Below, in pieces: positions 1 through 6,252 of a stretch of DNA of 6,387 nucleotides; the stretch's first letter is position 1; every line of letters starts with the position of its first letter. This DNA is from an uncultured Chitinophagales bacterium (GTDB lineage Bacteria > Bacteroidota > Bacteroidia > Chitinophagales > Chitinophagaceae): assembly GCA_946886475.1 (NCBI GenBank), contig CAMPIQ010000178.1, positions 1 to 6,387 of the forward strand. Reading direction: 5' to 3'. The notes below the pieces were generated by a model. It did not search any database. It saw only the letters and a list, made by a program, of their open reading frames with translations, and had not been told where the DNA came from. The translations under genes were made by a program, and so were the position numbers.

Positions 1-53
1 TAAATTATAAAATTAAAAGAATCTGTCATAAAGCCAAAACTGGTTAAATGTAA

Positions 54-113
54 GCATTTGGTAAGTGCCTGGGCATTTCGAGGTCACGATTCATATAACC
101 GCTTACCAAATGC
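54..113 (-). repeat. 12-bp inverted repeat bracketing the acyltransferase stop; possible transcript-end hairpin
   Basis: GCATTTGGTAAG at 54-65 is the exact reverse complement of CTTACCAAATGC at 102-113, with 36 nt between the arms. One outer G-U pair (114 with 53) could extend the stem. The upstream arm lies in the last codons of the acyltransferase gene and the stop codon (86-84) falls in the loop. In the transcript the hairpin would be followed by UUACAUUUAACC, which is U-rich but has no clean U-run, so it is not a textbook intrinsic terminator. It may be a weak terminator, an mRNA 3'-end stabiliser or chance. Confidence 0.55.
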
Positions 114-1187
114 CATCACCGGTTTTTCAATTTTGGTATAGATAAGTAATGCAACAACTACCATTATCAGTATCACCAAAACTACAATGGTTGCACGATC
201 AACGAAACCGCCAAACTGGTTATGCAAATAATGGATCAGTATAATACCCACCGACTGATGGATCAGGTATAAGGAATAACTGGCGAGCCCCACACCTGCA
301 AACATTTTATTGGACACAGGCTGTAACCATTCCCTTTTGTAAACGAACAGAATAAAAATGGCCGCAAACGATAATATAAAGGATTTTTCAATCCAGTCGT
401 TCTTTACCAATTCTACGAAAAACAATTGCATCATAAAAAGTACCGTAATACTCATCATAAGCAACGGACTTATAGCCTGACGCATAAATTTTTTATAGAA
501 AAATATACCCAAAGTGAAAAAGGTAATGTATTTGGGAAAAAGGAGAAAATTAACTGCCTGTGAAAAAAATGAGATTGCTCTTATAGCCCGGAAGCCAAAA
601 GGGTCCTGTATAAGTATTATCTGTGTACCAACACTAAACAGCGAGAGGAGCAGCCAGTTCCTCAGGAAATTTTTTTTATCAATAAAATACAGGCACGCAG
701 ACAAAATATAAAACTTCACTTCTACTGCCAAAGACCAGTATGCCCCGTCTATATAACCTACTTTTTTACCAAGAATAGGTTCCCATATAAATGTGTCCGT
801 AAATGTAAGGCTGGGTAGAAATGATTCCAGGGGCCGGTGAAGGCCCGGAAACCGCATGTCCTGGTCTATAAGCCTGACTGCAATGTAGGTAAATACAGAG
901 CATACTAACATAGCCGGGAACAAGCGGATAATCCTCTTTATAAAAAATGATTTGATGCTTCTGCAGTTCTCAAGTGTAAGAAATATAACAAATCCTGAGA
1001 TCATAAAGAACAGTTCCACCCCCAGGTAGCCGTATTTGAAAAGAATAAATTCCGAATATGGTGAACTATGCGGGACTTCGATACCGGGACGGGCAAAAGC
1101 AGAAAAATAATGGAAAAATATAACAAGGAAGATAGCAATGAACCTGAACACATCAAGCAAATCGATCCTGGTTTTTGTTATTGCCAT
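84..1187 (-). CDS. Acyltransferase 3 family membrane protein (putative glycan O-acetyltransferase)
   Basis: This 367-residue integral inner-membrane protein belongs to the acyltransferase-3 family (OafA/NodX/Wzy-C-like O-acyltransferases). These transfer an acyl group, usually acetyl, onto sugars of surface glycans. Visible signatures are IDLLDVFRFIAIFLVIFFHY (8-27, with His26 the conserved catalytic or acyl-handling His), GYLGVELFFMISGFVIF (53-69), FFIKRIIRLFPAM (81-93, with Arg85 and Arg88 of the RxxR motif), GAYWSLAVEVKFY (148-160, containing WSLxxE) and SYSLYLIH (303-310). About ten hydrophobic helices are spread along the chain. There is no C-terminal SGNH domain, so it is the short, single-domain type; a separate SGNH gene lies in the same cluster. 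ATG at 1187 places the first motif at the usual distance from the N-terminus. It is the last complete gene, 146 nt after the propeller gene, and its stop lies inside the loop of an inverted repeat. The acetylated sugar is unknown. Confidence 0.93.
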   Translation of the reverse strand: MAITKTRIDLLDVFRFIAIFLVIFFHYFSAFARPGIEVPHSSPYSEFILFKYGYLGVELFFMISGFVIFLTLENCRSIKSFFIKRIIRLFPAMLVCSVFTYIAVRLIDQDMRFPGLHRPLESFLPSLTFTDTFIWEPILGKKVGYIDGAYWSLAVEVKFYILSACLYFIDKKNFLRNWLLLSLFSVGTQIILIQDPFGFRAIRAISFFSQAVNFLLFPKYITFFTLGIFFYKKFMRQAISPLLMMSITVLFMMQLFFVELVKNDWIEKSFILSFAAIFILFVYKREWLQPVSNKMFAGVGLASYSLYLIHQSVGIILIHYLHNQFGGFVDRATIVVLVILIMVVVALLIYTKIEKPVMAFGKRLYES

Positions 1188-1333
1188 TATAGCCTGGTGA
1201 TCTTTTTTCGGAAATTTAAAATAGTATCTGCGGTTCCATCAGGAAATCAAAATCTTTATAAGAAAGAAATTGAACCTGACTTATGCAAATAGAAACTGAC
1301 TGATAAGATTATAAAAGAAGCAATTGAACCGGA
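1188..1333 (-). other. 146-nt intergenic gap before the acyltransferase
   Basis: This is the only sizeable gap in the cluster. It is AT-rich and holds no ORF beyond a 7-codon one on the coding strand. I see no convincing stem-loop with a U-run that would end the upstream transcript. A Bacteroidota-type -7 box (TAnnTTTG) is matched with one mismatch by TCTATTTG (minus strand, 1293-1286), but no TTTG -33 box lies at the right distance. The gap also contains most of a pair of imperfect direct repeats. Whether the acyltransferase has its own promoter here or is read through from the operon cannot be decided. Confidence 0.4.
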
Positions 1334-1334
1334 T
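1264..1334. repeat. Pair of imperfect 17-nt direct repeats
   Basis: AAGAAATTGAACCTGAC at 1264-1280 and AAGCAATTGAACCGGAT at 1318-1334 match at 14 of 17 positions, including nine in a row (AATTGAACC). They are 54 bp apart, measured start to start. The second copy ends on the last base of the propeller gene's stop codon; the first lies wholly in the gap before the acyltransferase. They may be the trace of a small local duplication or a pair of protein-binding sites; chance is also possible in this AT-rich gap. Confidence 0.3.
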
Positions 1335-2242
1335 TACCCCCTCTTCCTGAATAGGCGGAAGTATAAAGCCCTAAATGGTTTTATAATTTGAAAAGAATAA
1401 TTTTTACCGTCAATCAATGTGTTGGATCTTCCAATATTCATAGTATGTAAACCAAAGGGATATTTGCTTTGTTCATCCGGCATGATCCGGCCTTCAGTTT
1501 CAAAAATAAATTCATTTTCATCAAGCTTTATAATCCTTCGCCTTATAATACCTCCACCATATTGTTTTTCATTATACTGTGTGAACCAAAACATTTGACC
1601 ATTTTCAAAGATCACAGTCCCTGCACCCCGGCAATTTTGAATGGTTAAAGGGCTATAGGAAGTACGCGTCCATGGACCTTCGATGGTATCAGCATAAAAG
1701 ATCTCCAGCTGATGATTGAAATCATTCAGGGGATTGGCGAACATCCAGTATTTCTGATTATGGTAAAAAACTGTAGGGTCTACCAGGTTACAATTCTCAA
1801 TTAAAATTTGCTCGCGAACGATCTTATTCTCATTCTCGTCTATCTCCAGCATTTTAATGCAATTGTCAAATGCGGACTCCGGGATGATAAAGCATTTACC
1901 ATTTATTCTGATTACCTGGGGATAGGAATAGTGCTTGCTTTTTGAATTGATCATTTTCATTTCGCGGATACTCCAGTCCTCATTCAGGAAAACAATGGCC
2001 AGCTTACCAATTTTCTCATGGAAATAAAGACATTCACAGATGATCATCCTTTTGCTTTCATCCAGCCAGTGGGGATCTGCCAGAAAAAATCCTCTATTGA
2101 ATTTTAACCAGATAACGTGTGCATCAGGAATTGTTACAACGTTCCTGACCTCAGGAAGCAGATCGTTTCTGACTATACCCACCACCCAGTAATCCTCAAA
2201 AAACAACCTGTAGAATAAATTTCTTTTTACACTAGCATTCAC
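1334..2242 (-). CDS. GINT1_N-like / GH43-like beta-propeller protein of a polysaccharide locus
   Basis: This 302-residue soluble protein matches, from memory of its motif series, the family named after the N-terminal domain of plant glucosamine inositolphosphorylceramide transferase 1. That domain is a five-bladed propeller related in fold to GH43/GH32-type enzymes. The motifs in order are YWVVGI (18-23), LADPHW (54-59), CE (69-70), HYSYPQV (104-110), IIPESA (119-124), DPTVFY (155-160), CRGAGTVIF (204-212), QYGGGI (227-232), GLHTMN (264-269) and IDG (277-279). Asp56 and Asp155 sit where such folds often carry acidic active-site residues, but I cannot assign a triad. There is no signal peptide, so it is probably cytoplasmic. 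In bacteria the domain often occurs in glycan loci, sometimes fused to other enzymes; its role is unclear to me. The GTG start fits the position: 2 nt after the methyltransferase stop. The nearby ATG at 2238 is out of frame and stops after three codons. Alternative label: putative glycoside hydrolase/furanosidase-fold protein. Confidence 0.8.
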   Translation of the reverse strand: MNASVKRNLFYRLFFEDYWVVGIVRNDLLPEVRNVVTIPDAHVIWLKFNRGFFLADPHWLDESKRMIICECLYFHEKIGKLAIVFLNEDWSIREMKMINSKSKHYSYPQVIRINGKCFIIPESAFDNCIKMLEIDENENKIVREQILIENCNLVDPTVFYHNQKYWMFANPLNDFNHQLEIFYADTIEGPWTRTSYSPLTIQNCRGAGTVIFENGQMFWFTQYNEKQYGGGIIRRRIIKLDENEFIFETEGRIMPDEQSKYPFGLHTMNIGRSNTLIDGKNYSFQIIKPFRALYFRLFRKRG

Positions 2243-2244
2243 AC

Positions 2245-2910
2245 TTAATCTTTTTGAAGAATAACACAGGAAGCACTATAATTTTTAAAGGAATTTGGAA
2301 GGTATTGGATGAGATATTTCCAGGTTCGGAATTTATAAAAAGGCGTAAAGATCCTTGTTAGTATAATAAGCCCGAAACGTGGATTTTTAGTTACTGACCT
2401 GAAAAAACTGCCCGATCCGGATACTATTTTTTTATCAATGGTTTTAAATCCTTTGAACAATGAAATAAGGTTATCCGGATCTGGCCTGTAATAACTATCG
2501 TATGGATCGGGGGTGTATGGAAAATTGAAAGAGGTACTTAGATATAATAAGCCTTTGGAAGGCAGGATCTCACTGATTACGTTTACAAGATTTAACCGGT
2601 CCTGTTCTTCAAGGTGCATCAGGAGGTTATTGCAAAAAATGGTCCTGCATTTCAATTGCTTAACCTGCTCTAAAAAATCAGGATCAGAAAGGTCGCCGAT
2701 TATGTCAACCCCTTCAGCATTTTTTTGATCCAGGTGAATTACACGGATTTCCCTGTTTTCCAAAACAGAAAAAATGAACTGATCGATCTGTGGCTGTTCA
2801 ATGGAACGGAAATGCCTGGTTGAACTGCCTATATTCAGTACAGGTGAGGCGTTGCCGGACAGTATATGCCCTAGCCGGTCACCAAACCAGATGGCTTCTT
2901 CTCTTAACAT
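2245..2910 (-). CDS. Class I SAM-dependent methyltransferase-like protein
   Basis: This 221-residue soluble protein shows the pattern of a class I (Rossmann) SAM-dependent methyltransferase. VLNIGSSTRHFR (24-35) is motif I. RVIHLDQKNAEGVDIIGDLSDP (56-77) fits the acidic end of strand 2 (Asp61) and the following loop (Asp73). TIFCNNLLMHLEEQDR (90-105) is motif IV with the helix after it. ILPSKGLLYLSTSF (115-128) is the next strand. The segment PYTPDPYDSYYRPDPDNL (131-148) resembles the proline- and tyrosine-rich loop of glycan-locus methyltransferases, where the chain reads like PyDyyRptp. Motif I is NIGSS where many enzymes have DxGxG, a tolerable variant. By context it would O- or N-methylate a sugar of the repeat unit, but the substrate is unknown and loss of activity is not excluded. 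Its ATG lies inside the end of the GT4 gene (7-nt overlap), and its stop is 2 nt before the next start, so it is embedded in a coupled operon. Confidence 0.78.
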   Translation of the reverse strand: MLREEAIWFGDRLGHILSGNASPVLNIGSSTRHFRSIEQPQIDQFIFSVLENREIRVIHLDQKNAEGVDIIGDLSDPDFLEQVKQLKCRTIFCNNLLMHLEEQDRLNLVNVISEILPSKGLLYLSTSFNFPYTPDPYDSYYRPDPDNLISLFKGFKTIDKKIVSGSGSFFRSVTKNPRFGLIILTRIFTPFYKFRTWKYLIQYLPNSFKNYSASCVILQKD

Positions 2911-4034
2911 AGTTTCATCTTATCTCCCAACAATGATAAATATTTTTCAGACATCATAGTGCTGGAAAAATATTTATTTGCCAAATGCCTGCCGTTATTG
3001 CCATAACCTAATCTCAATTCCGGATTTTGAGCTAGATAAATCATTGCAGATGTTATCTTTTCAACAGAATTAGGGACCAATATGCCAACATCAGCATTGA
3101 GCATATTACTGATCCCATTAACATCCGATGCCAATACCGGCAGCCCGGTGGACATGGCTTGCATAATGGCAGTGCTCATAGTTTCGCCTTTAGAAATATG
3201 TACATAAATATCAAGTGACTGGTAAAAACGAACCATTTCATCCTCTTTAAGCATTCCTGTAAAAATTACAGCATCGGCAATACCTAAACTTTGAACCAGC
3301 TGCTTAATTTGAGGGAGGGTTTCTCCGTCACCTGCAAGCTTCAATATTGATGCCACGTGATTTTTGTGGAATTCAAAAAATGCCTGTACAAGCATCATAT
3401 GATCCTTGGAAGGTGTGAACCGGCTCACCATACCCATTGAAAAACCTTTATTATTAGCAGGATCAGGCCTGAACTTATTTGTATCAATTCCATTAGGAAT
3501 TATTACCACCTTGTTCTGCCTGAATTTATTCTGTAAAAGTTCCTTAAGTTCCTGGTAATAAGCCTGGGTAAGAACTATGATATTATTGGAATACCGCATG
3601 GAAAGAGCGGAACAAATTTTATCAAAACGGGTCTTAAGCCCATTGGACATATGCTCTATAACGAAAAGTTTCTTTTTTTTCAGGCGTGCAGCCAATGCAG
3701 CCGGAATTATTGTGTTCACACTATTCAGGAATATGAAATCAATTTCTTTTGCACTGATCAAAGAATAAAGTTTCCTCCATGCCAGAACAGGATTACCCGG
3801 CCGTGGCCTGATATAACTATAGGGCAAACCCAGGGTAAGGCATTTCATCTTATATTCTTCTACCAAAGGTTCAATTCCGTAAAAGACCAATCTGCTCCTG
3901 TTGCGGAATTCAACACTGCTTTCAAGAAGGGAAAAAACCACACTTCCATGTCCCCCCAGCCCTGAATATAAAATGTGAATGATATCCCTGTCTGCCTTAC
4001 CCGGAAAATCTGGTTCCTTATTAGCTATTGTCAC
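2904..4034 (-). CDS. Glycosyltransferase family 4 (GT-B fold)
   Basis: This 376-residue enzyme is predicted to be cytoplasmic and to transfer a sugar from a nucleotide donor to a lipid-linked acceptor, retaining anomeric configuration. The N-terminal domain has a glycine-rich loop SGLGGHGSVVF (24-34). The C-terminal GT-4 domain shows VVIIPNGID (176-184), GMVSRFTPSKDH (201-212, with Arg205 and Lys210 in the usual phosphate-binding positions), LAGDGE (233-238) and GETMSTAIMQAMSTGLPV (283-300). In the last motif the EX7E signature is Glu284-x7-Gln292, so the second Glu is replaced by Gln. Length is normal. The start is GTG: an in-frame TAA lies two codons upstream, and no ATG occurs until about residue 63, past the conserved loop. 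It begins 9 nt after the SGNH gene and overlaps the methyltransferase start by 7 nt, suggesting translational coupling. Donor, acceptor and linkage cannot be read from the sequence. Confidence 0.93.
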   Translation of the reverse strand: MTIANKEPDFPGKADRDIIHILYSGLGGHGSVVFSLLESSVEFRNRSRLVFYGIEPLVEEYKMKCLTLGLPYSYIRPRPGNPVLAWRKLYSLISAKEIDFIFLNSVNTIIPAALAARLKKKKLFVIEHMSNGLKTRFDKICSALSMRYSNNIIVLTQAYYQELKELLQNKFRQNKVVIIPNGIDTNKFRPDPANNKGFSMGMVSRFTPSKDHMMLVQAFFEFHKNHVASILKLAGDGETLPQIKQLVQSLGIADAVIFTGMLKEDEMVRFYQSLDIYVHISKGETMSTAIMQAMSTGLPVLASDVNGISNMLNADVGILVPNSVEKITSAMIYLAQNPELRLGYGNNGRHLANKYFSSTMMSEKYLSLLGDKMKLC

Positions 4035-4043
4035 AATTTATAT

Positions 4044-4748
4044 TTAATCAGGTTTTAATTTAGTGTTGCAGATCCTTTCAAATAACACTTCATATATTTT
4101 TCTGTTACCTGATTTCCCCAGGTGATATCCATCCTCCAGAAAATCCTCCTTAGAATCCAGCAGGTTAACTAAATCTATAAACTCTGCTCCCGTTTCATTA
4201 CTAACTTCCTTTAATAACTCATTATAGCCTATAACATTTTCCCTGTATCCGAAGCTTCTTTTTAATATTTTATCTGAAGGCATGATGATGCCTATAATAT
4301 ATATTGCAGAAGCATATTTTTTCGCAGTCAGTATAACCTTCTGAGAGTATTTTTTGAAATCCTCAGGCTTTACAAAAACCCTTGGAAATCTTTTGGTCAT
4401 ATACAGGCGTCTCCTGGAAAAATACCCAATGATCTTCTGTCTGACAGAGATGGGGAGCCGTTCAAGCAATTTTTGCTGGAATTCTGAAAATAACCTTGGT
4501 GCACAATCCACTATACCAATATGGTAAATAAAAACATCTGGTTTGTAATCATGAATATCATCACAAAGATTGAGATACATTGCCTGTTTCCGCGAGTTAT
4601 TAGCTCTTCTTGACCTGTTTATAACCCGCCATTCGGGTACCATATGCTCCTGCAAAAGTGCCGGGAATGTATCTTCATACAAAATACCTTCTTTGGGCCT
4701 GGGCATGGACAAACTATCACCGGATATGACCAATTTTTTCATCAACAT
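4044..4748 (-). CDS. SGNH/GDSL-type hydrolase family protein
   Basis: This 234-residue protein is predicted to be a soluble alpha/beta hydrolase of the SGNH/GDSL fold. Block I is KLVISGDSLS (residues 5-14), with Ser12 as the presumed nucleophile. Block V is DGYHLGKSGN (206-215), providing the Asp206-x-x-His209 dyad. Block III reads HIGIVDCAPR (76-85), where the canonical GxND is GIVD and the oxyanion Asn is missing. The block II region, VINRSRRANNS at 42-52, lacks the usual Gly. There is no signal peptide or membrane helix, so a cytoplasmic site is likely. This differs from the periplasmic SGNH domains of many polysaccharide O-acetylation systems. Proteins of this kind occur in polysaccharide loci and are thought to add or remove ester groups on the glycan; that role here is inference. 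ATG at 4748 is used, but a second in-frame ATG two codons later (4742, giving MKKLVISGDS) is an equally good start. It sits 26 nt after the flippase and 9 nt before the GT4 gene. Confidence 0.85.
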   Translation of the reverse strand: MLMKKLVISGDSLSMPRPKEGILYEDTFPALLQEHMVPEWRVINRSRRANNSRKQAMYLNLCDDIHDYKPDVFIYHIGIVDCAPRLFSEFQQKLLERLPISVRQKIIGYFSRRRLYMTKRFPRVFVKPEDFKKYSQKVILTAKKYASAIYIIGIIMPSDKILKRSFGYRENVIGYNELLKEVSNETGAEFIDLVNLLDSKEDFLEDGYHLGKSGNRKIYEVLFERICNTKLKPD

Positions 4749-4774
4749 TGACTATACTGTTTTATGAGAAAACC

Positions 4775-6247
4775 CTATTCTCCCTTATTGACCACTTTAT
4801 TTAAATTAACTGAATGCCAAAGTAATTTCAATGATCTGAAATTTAATGCCAGAACCAAAAGCAGTATTAGGAAAAAAACCGGAATATATACAAGAACATT
4901 AGTGTATAAATAATGGTAACTATAAGTTGCTCCCAGGCCAGCAATCAATAAGAAGAATAATACGAAGTATTCGGGGGTAAGCCGCCTGAAAGCAAAGAGT
5001 TGGATATTCAGGTGATTATTTAAAAAGAAGATCAGACAGCACTGGAGCAGCTGAACCACAAAAAGGGACAATGGCAGGGCAAAAATCCCAAGAGAATCAA
5101 TCAAACCAAGTCCTACAAATACTCCGGTTACCAAAGAAATGCTGTTGGCAAAAGGCAAATACTTGGTTTTCTTGAAAAACATCACAGGCAAACCCCACAC
5201 AGTAAATATCAGCCTGGGAATATAAACCAGGCATAGTAAGGGGAAATAATCCATTATATCCCAGTATCGCTCATCAATAAAAGCATGCAGGATGATCCCG
5301 GTGAAAGAAATCAGGGCAGCAATTACTAATGCATTTATGATGATCGTAAACTTAAAAGTATCGGCGATATTAGCATCAGACTTGCCATTGATGCTCAAAA
5401 ACCTGAATACCTGTGGATATACAGCCGATTGTACGGAATTTATGAAGATCTCAACTACAGAAGCCACCAAAACTGCAAAGCCATATTCGCCCAGCTGACT
5501 AAGAGAAAATTTTTGCTCAACCAGTACTTTATCGAAATTGGTAAAAGCAATATTGAGCAGTATATAAGGTACCAGTGGCAATGCATAAACAAGCATCGTT
5601 CTGCATAATTTCCAGTCGAAATTCAAAGACTTACCACTAAAAAAAAACAAAAACAATGGTATCAGAGTTATTACACTTCCCCACATACGGCCCTGTATAC
5701 TACCATCCGCTCCCATTTTTAAAACCGCAACTCCTATATAAATAGAAGAGGCGGCACTAAGAAAAAACAGAACAGACCATAAAGCATATTTCCCTGCCAT
5801 TTCCTCATTTCGATAATATGTAAGAACAAGCAATTGTATATTCATTACAATAGCTGTAACAAGAATGTAATATCCATATCTTGAAAAAGTAAAGACCTCG
5901 TTGGCAAAAAACTTATCAAATGCCCAGGAACCTGCCAGGGAACATATACCCCAGAAGAACAAACCAACGAATACAAAAAAGATAAGGGTTGTGGACAAGA
6001 GCTTCTCAAGCGATCTCCTGTCATTTAAATGGTCGTAATAAAATCTGGAAAAAGCTCCCGTCATACCTACGTGAAGCAATGGAGTTAAAACTGTTTGCAC
6101 AAGCAGAGCAAGTGTAATAAAGGCATAATCGGCCTTATCAAGATAACGCGTATAAATAGGAAGCAGAAAAAAATTAACGGCAGGAGCCAAAAAACCAAGG
6201 AATACATAAATAAATGAACTCTTTAATATTTTCTTATGCTTCACCAT
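4775..6247 (-). CDS. Wzx-like polysaccharide/oligosaccharide flippase
   Basis: This 490-residue inner-membrane protein belongs to the polysaccharide biosynthesis/oligosaccharide flippase family of the MOP superfamily (Wzx/RfbX-like). Such proteins move undecaprenyl-diphosphate-linked repeat units from the cytoplasmic to the periplasmic face. The family signs are a short basic start (MVKHKKILKSS), a first helix with the segment PAVNFFLLPIYTRYL at about residues 22-36, then DKADYAFITLALL at 37-49. The central segment FDKVLVEQKFSLSQLGEYGF resembles the conserved loop before the second half of Wzx proteins. About 14 hydrophobic helices can be counted, roughly at 11-33, 41-62, 86-108, 122-145, 155-177, 187-205, 218-237, 255-275, 298-318, 330-350, 360-380, 385-410, 420-440 and 447-470. 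Length and helix count are normal. The ATG has no clear Shine-Dalgarno. It is the first complete gene of the cluster and lies 26 nt before the SGNH gene. Family is confident; substrate is unknown. wzx would fit as a functional name but cannot be proven from sequence alone. Confidence 0.92.
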   Translation of the reverse strand: MVKHKKILKSSFIYVFLGFLAPAVNFFLLPIYTRYLDKADYAFITLALLVQTVLTPLLHVGMTGAFSRFYYDHLNDRRSLEKLLSTTLIFFVFVGLFFWGICSLAGSWAFDKFFANEVFTFSRYGYYILVTAIVMNIQLLVLTYYRNEEMAGKYALWSVLFFLSAASSIYIGVAVLKMGADGSIQGRMWGSVITLIPLFLFFFSGKSLNFDWKLCRTMLVYALPLVPYILLNIAFTNFDKVLVEQKFSLSQLGEYGFAVLVASVVEIFINSVQSAVYPQVFRFLSINGKSDANIADTFKFTIIINALVIAALISFTGIILHAFIDERYWDIMDYFPLLCLVYIPRLIFTVWGLPVMFFKKTKYLPFANSISLVTGVFVGLGLIDSLGIFALPLSLFVVQLLQCCLIFFLNNHLNIQLFAFRRLTPEYFVLFFLLIAGLGATYSYHYLYTNVLVYIPVFFLILLLVLALNFRSLKLLWHSVNLNKVVNKGE

Positions 6248-6252
6248 CAGTA

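Noticed and set aside
1..29. An ATG at 29 on the minus strand opens a frame (MTDSFNFII) that runs off the window and could be the start of the next gene.
   Set aside because: Only nine codons are visible, there is no ribosome-binding site and no recognisable motif. It is compatible with a co-oriented downstream gene 54 nt after the acyltransferase but not supportable.
1286..1293. TCTATTTG on the minus strand as a Bacteroidota -7 promoter element for the acyltransferase.
   Set aside because: It has one mismatch to TAnnTTTG and no TTTG -33 partner at about 19-21 nt upstream; matches of this quality are common in AT-rich DNA.
2973..2990. TTGCCAAATGCC in the GT4 gene resembles the inverted-repeat arm TTACCAAATGCC near 103-114.
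   Set aside because: It is a single short match inside coding sequence for HLANK with no complementary partner nearby; probably coincidence.
3673..3680. The A-AAA-AAG heptamer in the GT4 as a programmed -1 frameshift site.
   Set aside because: The zero frame encodes a complete normal GT4, the shifted frame ends after 12 codons, and I see no obvious downstream stimulatory stem; a lysine-rich stretch explains it.
3651..3965. A 104-residue open frame on the plus strand.
   Set aside because: It lies entirely antisense to the well-supported GT4 gene, has low-complexity content and no motif; it is a shadow of that gene. The other plus-strand frames (514-711, 1068-1292, 2513-2728, 3577-3768, 4570-4767, 5292-5498) are rejected for the same reason; the one at 1068-1292 runs partly into the intergenic gap but has no family features.
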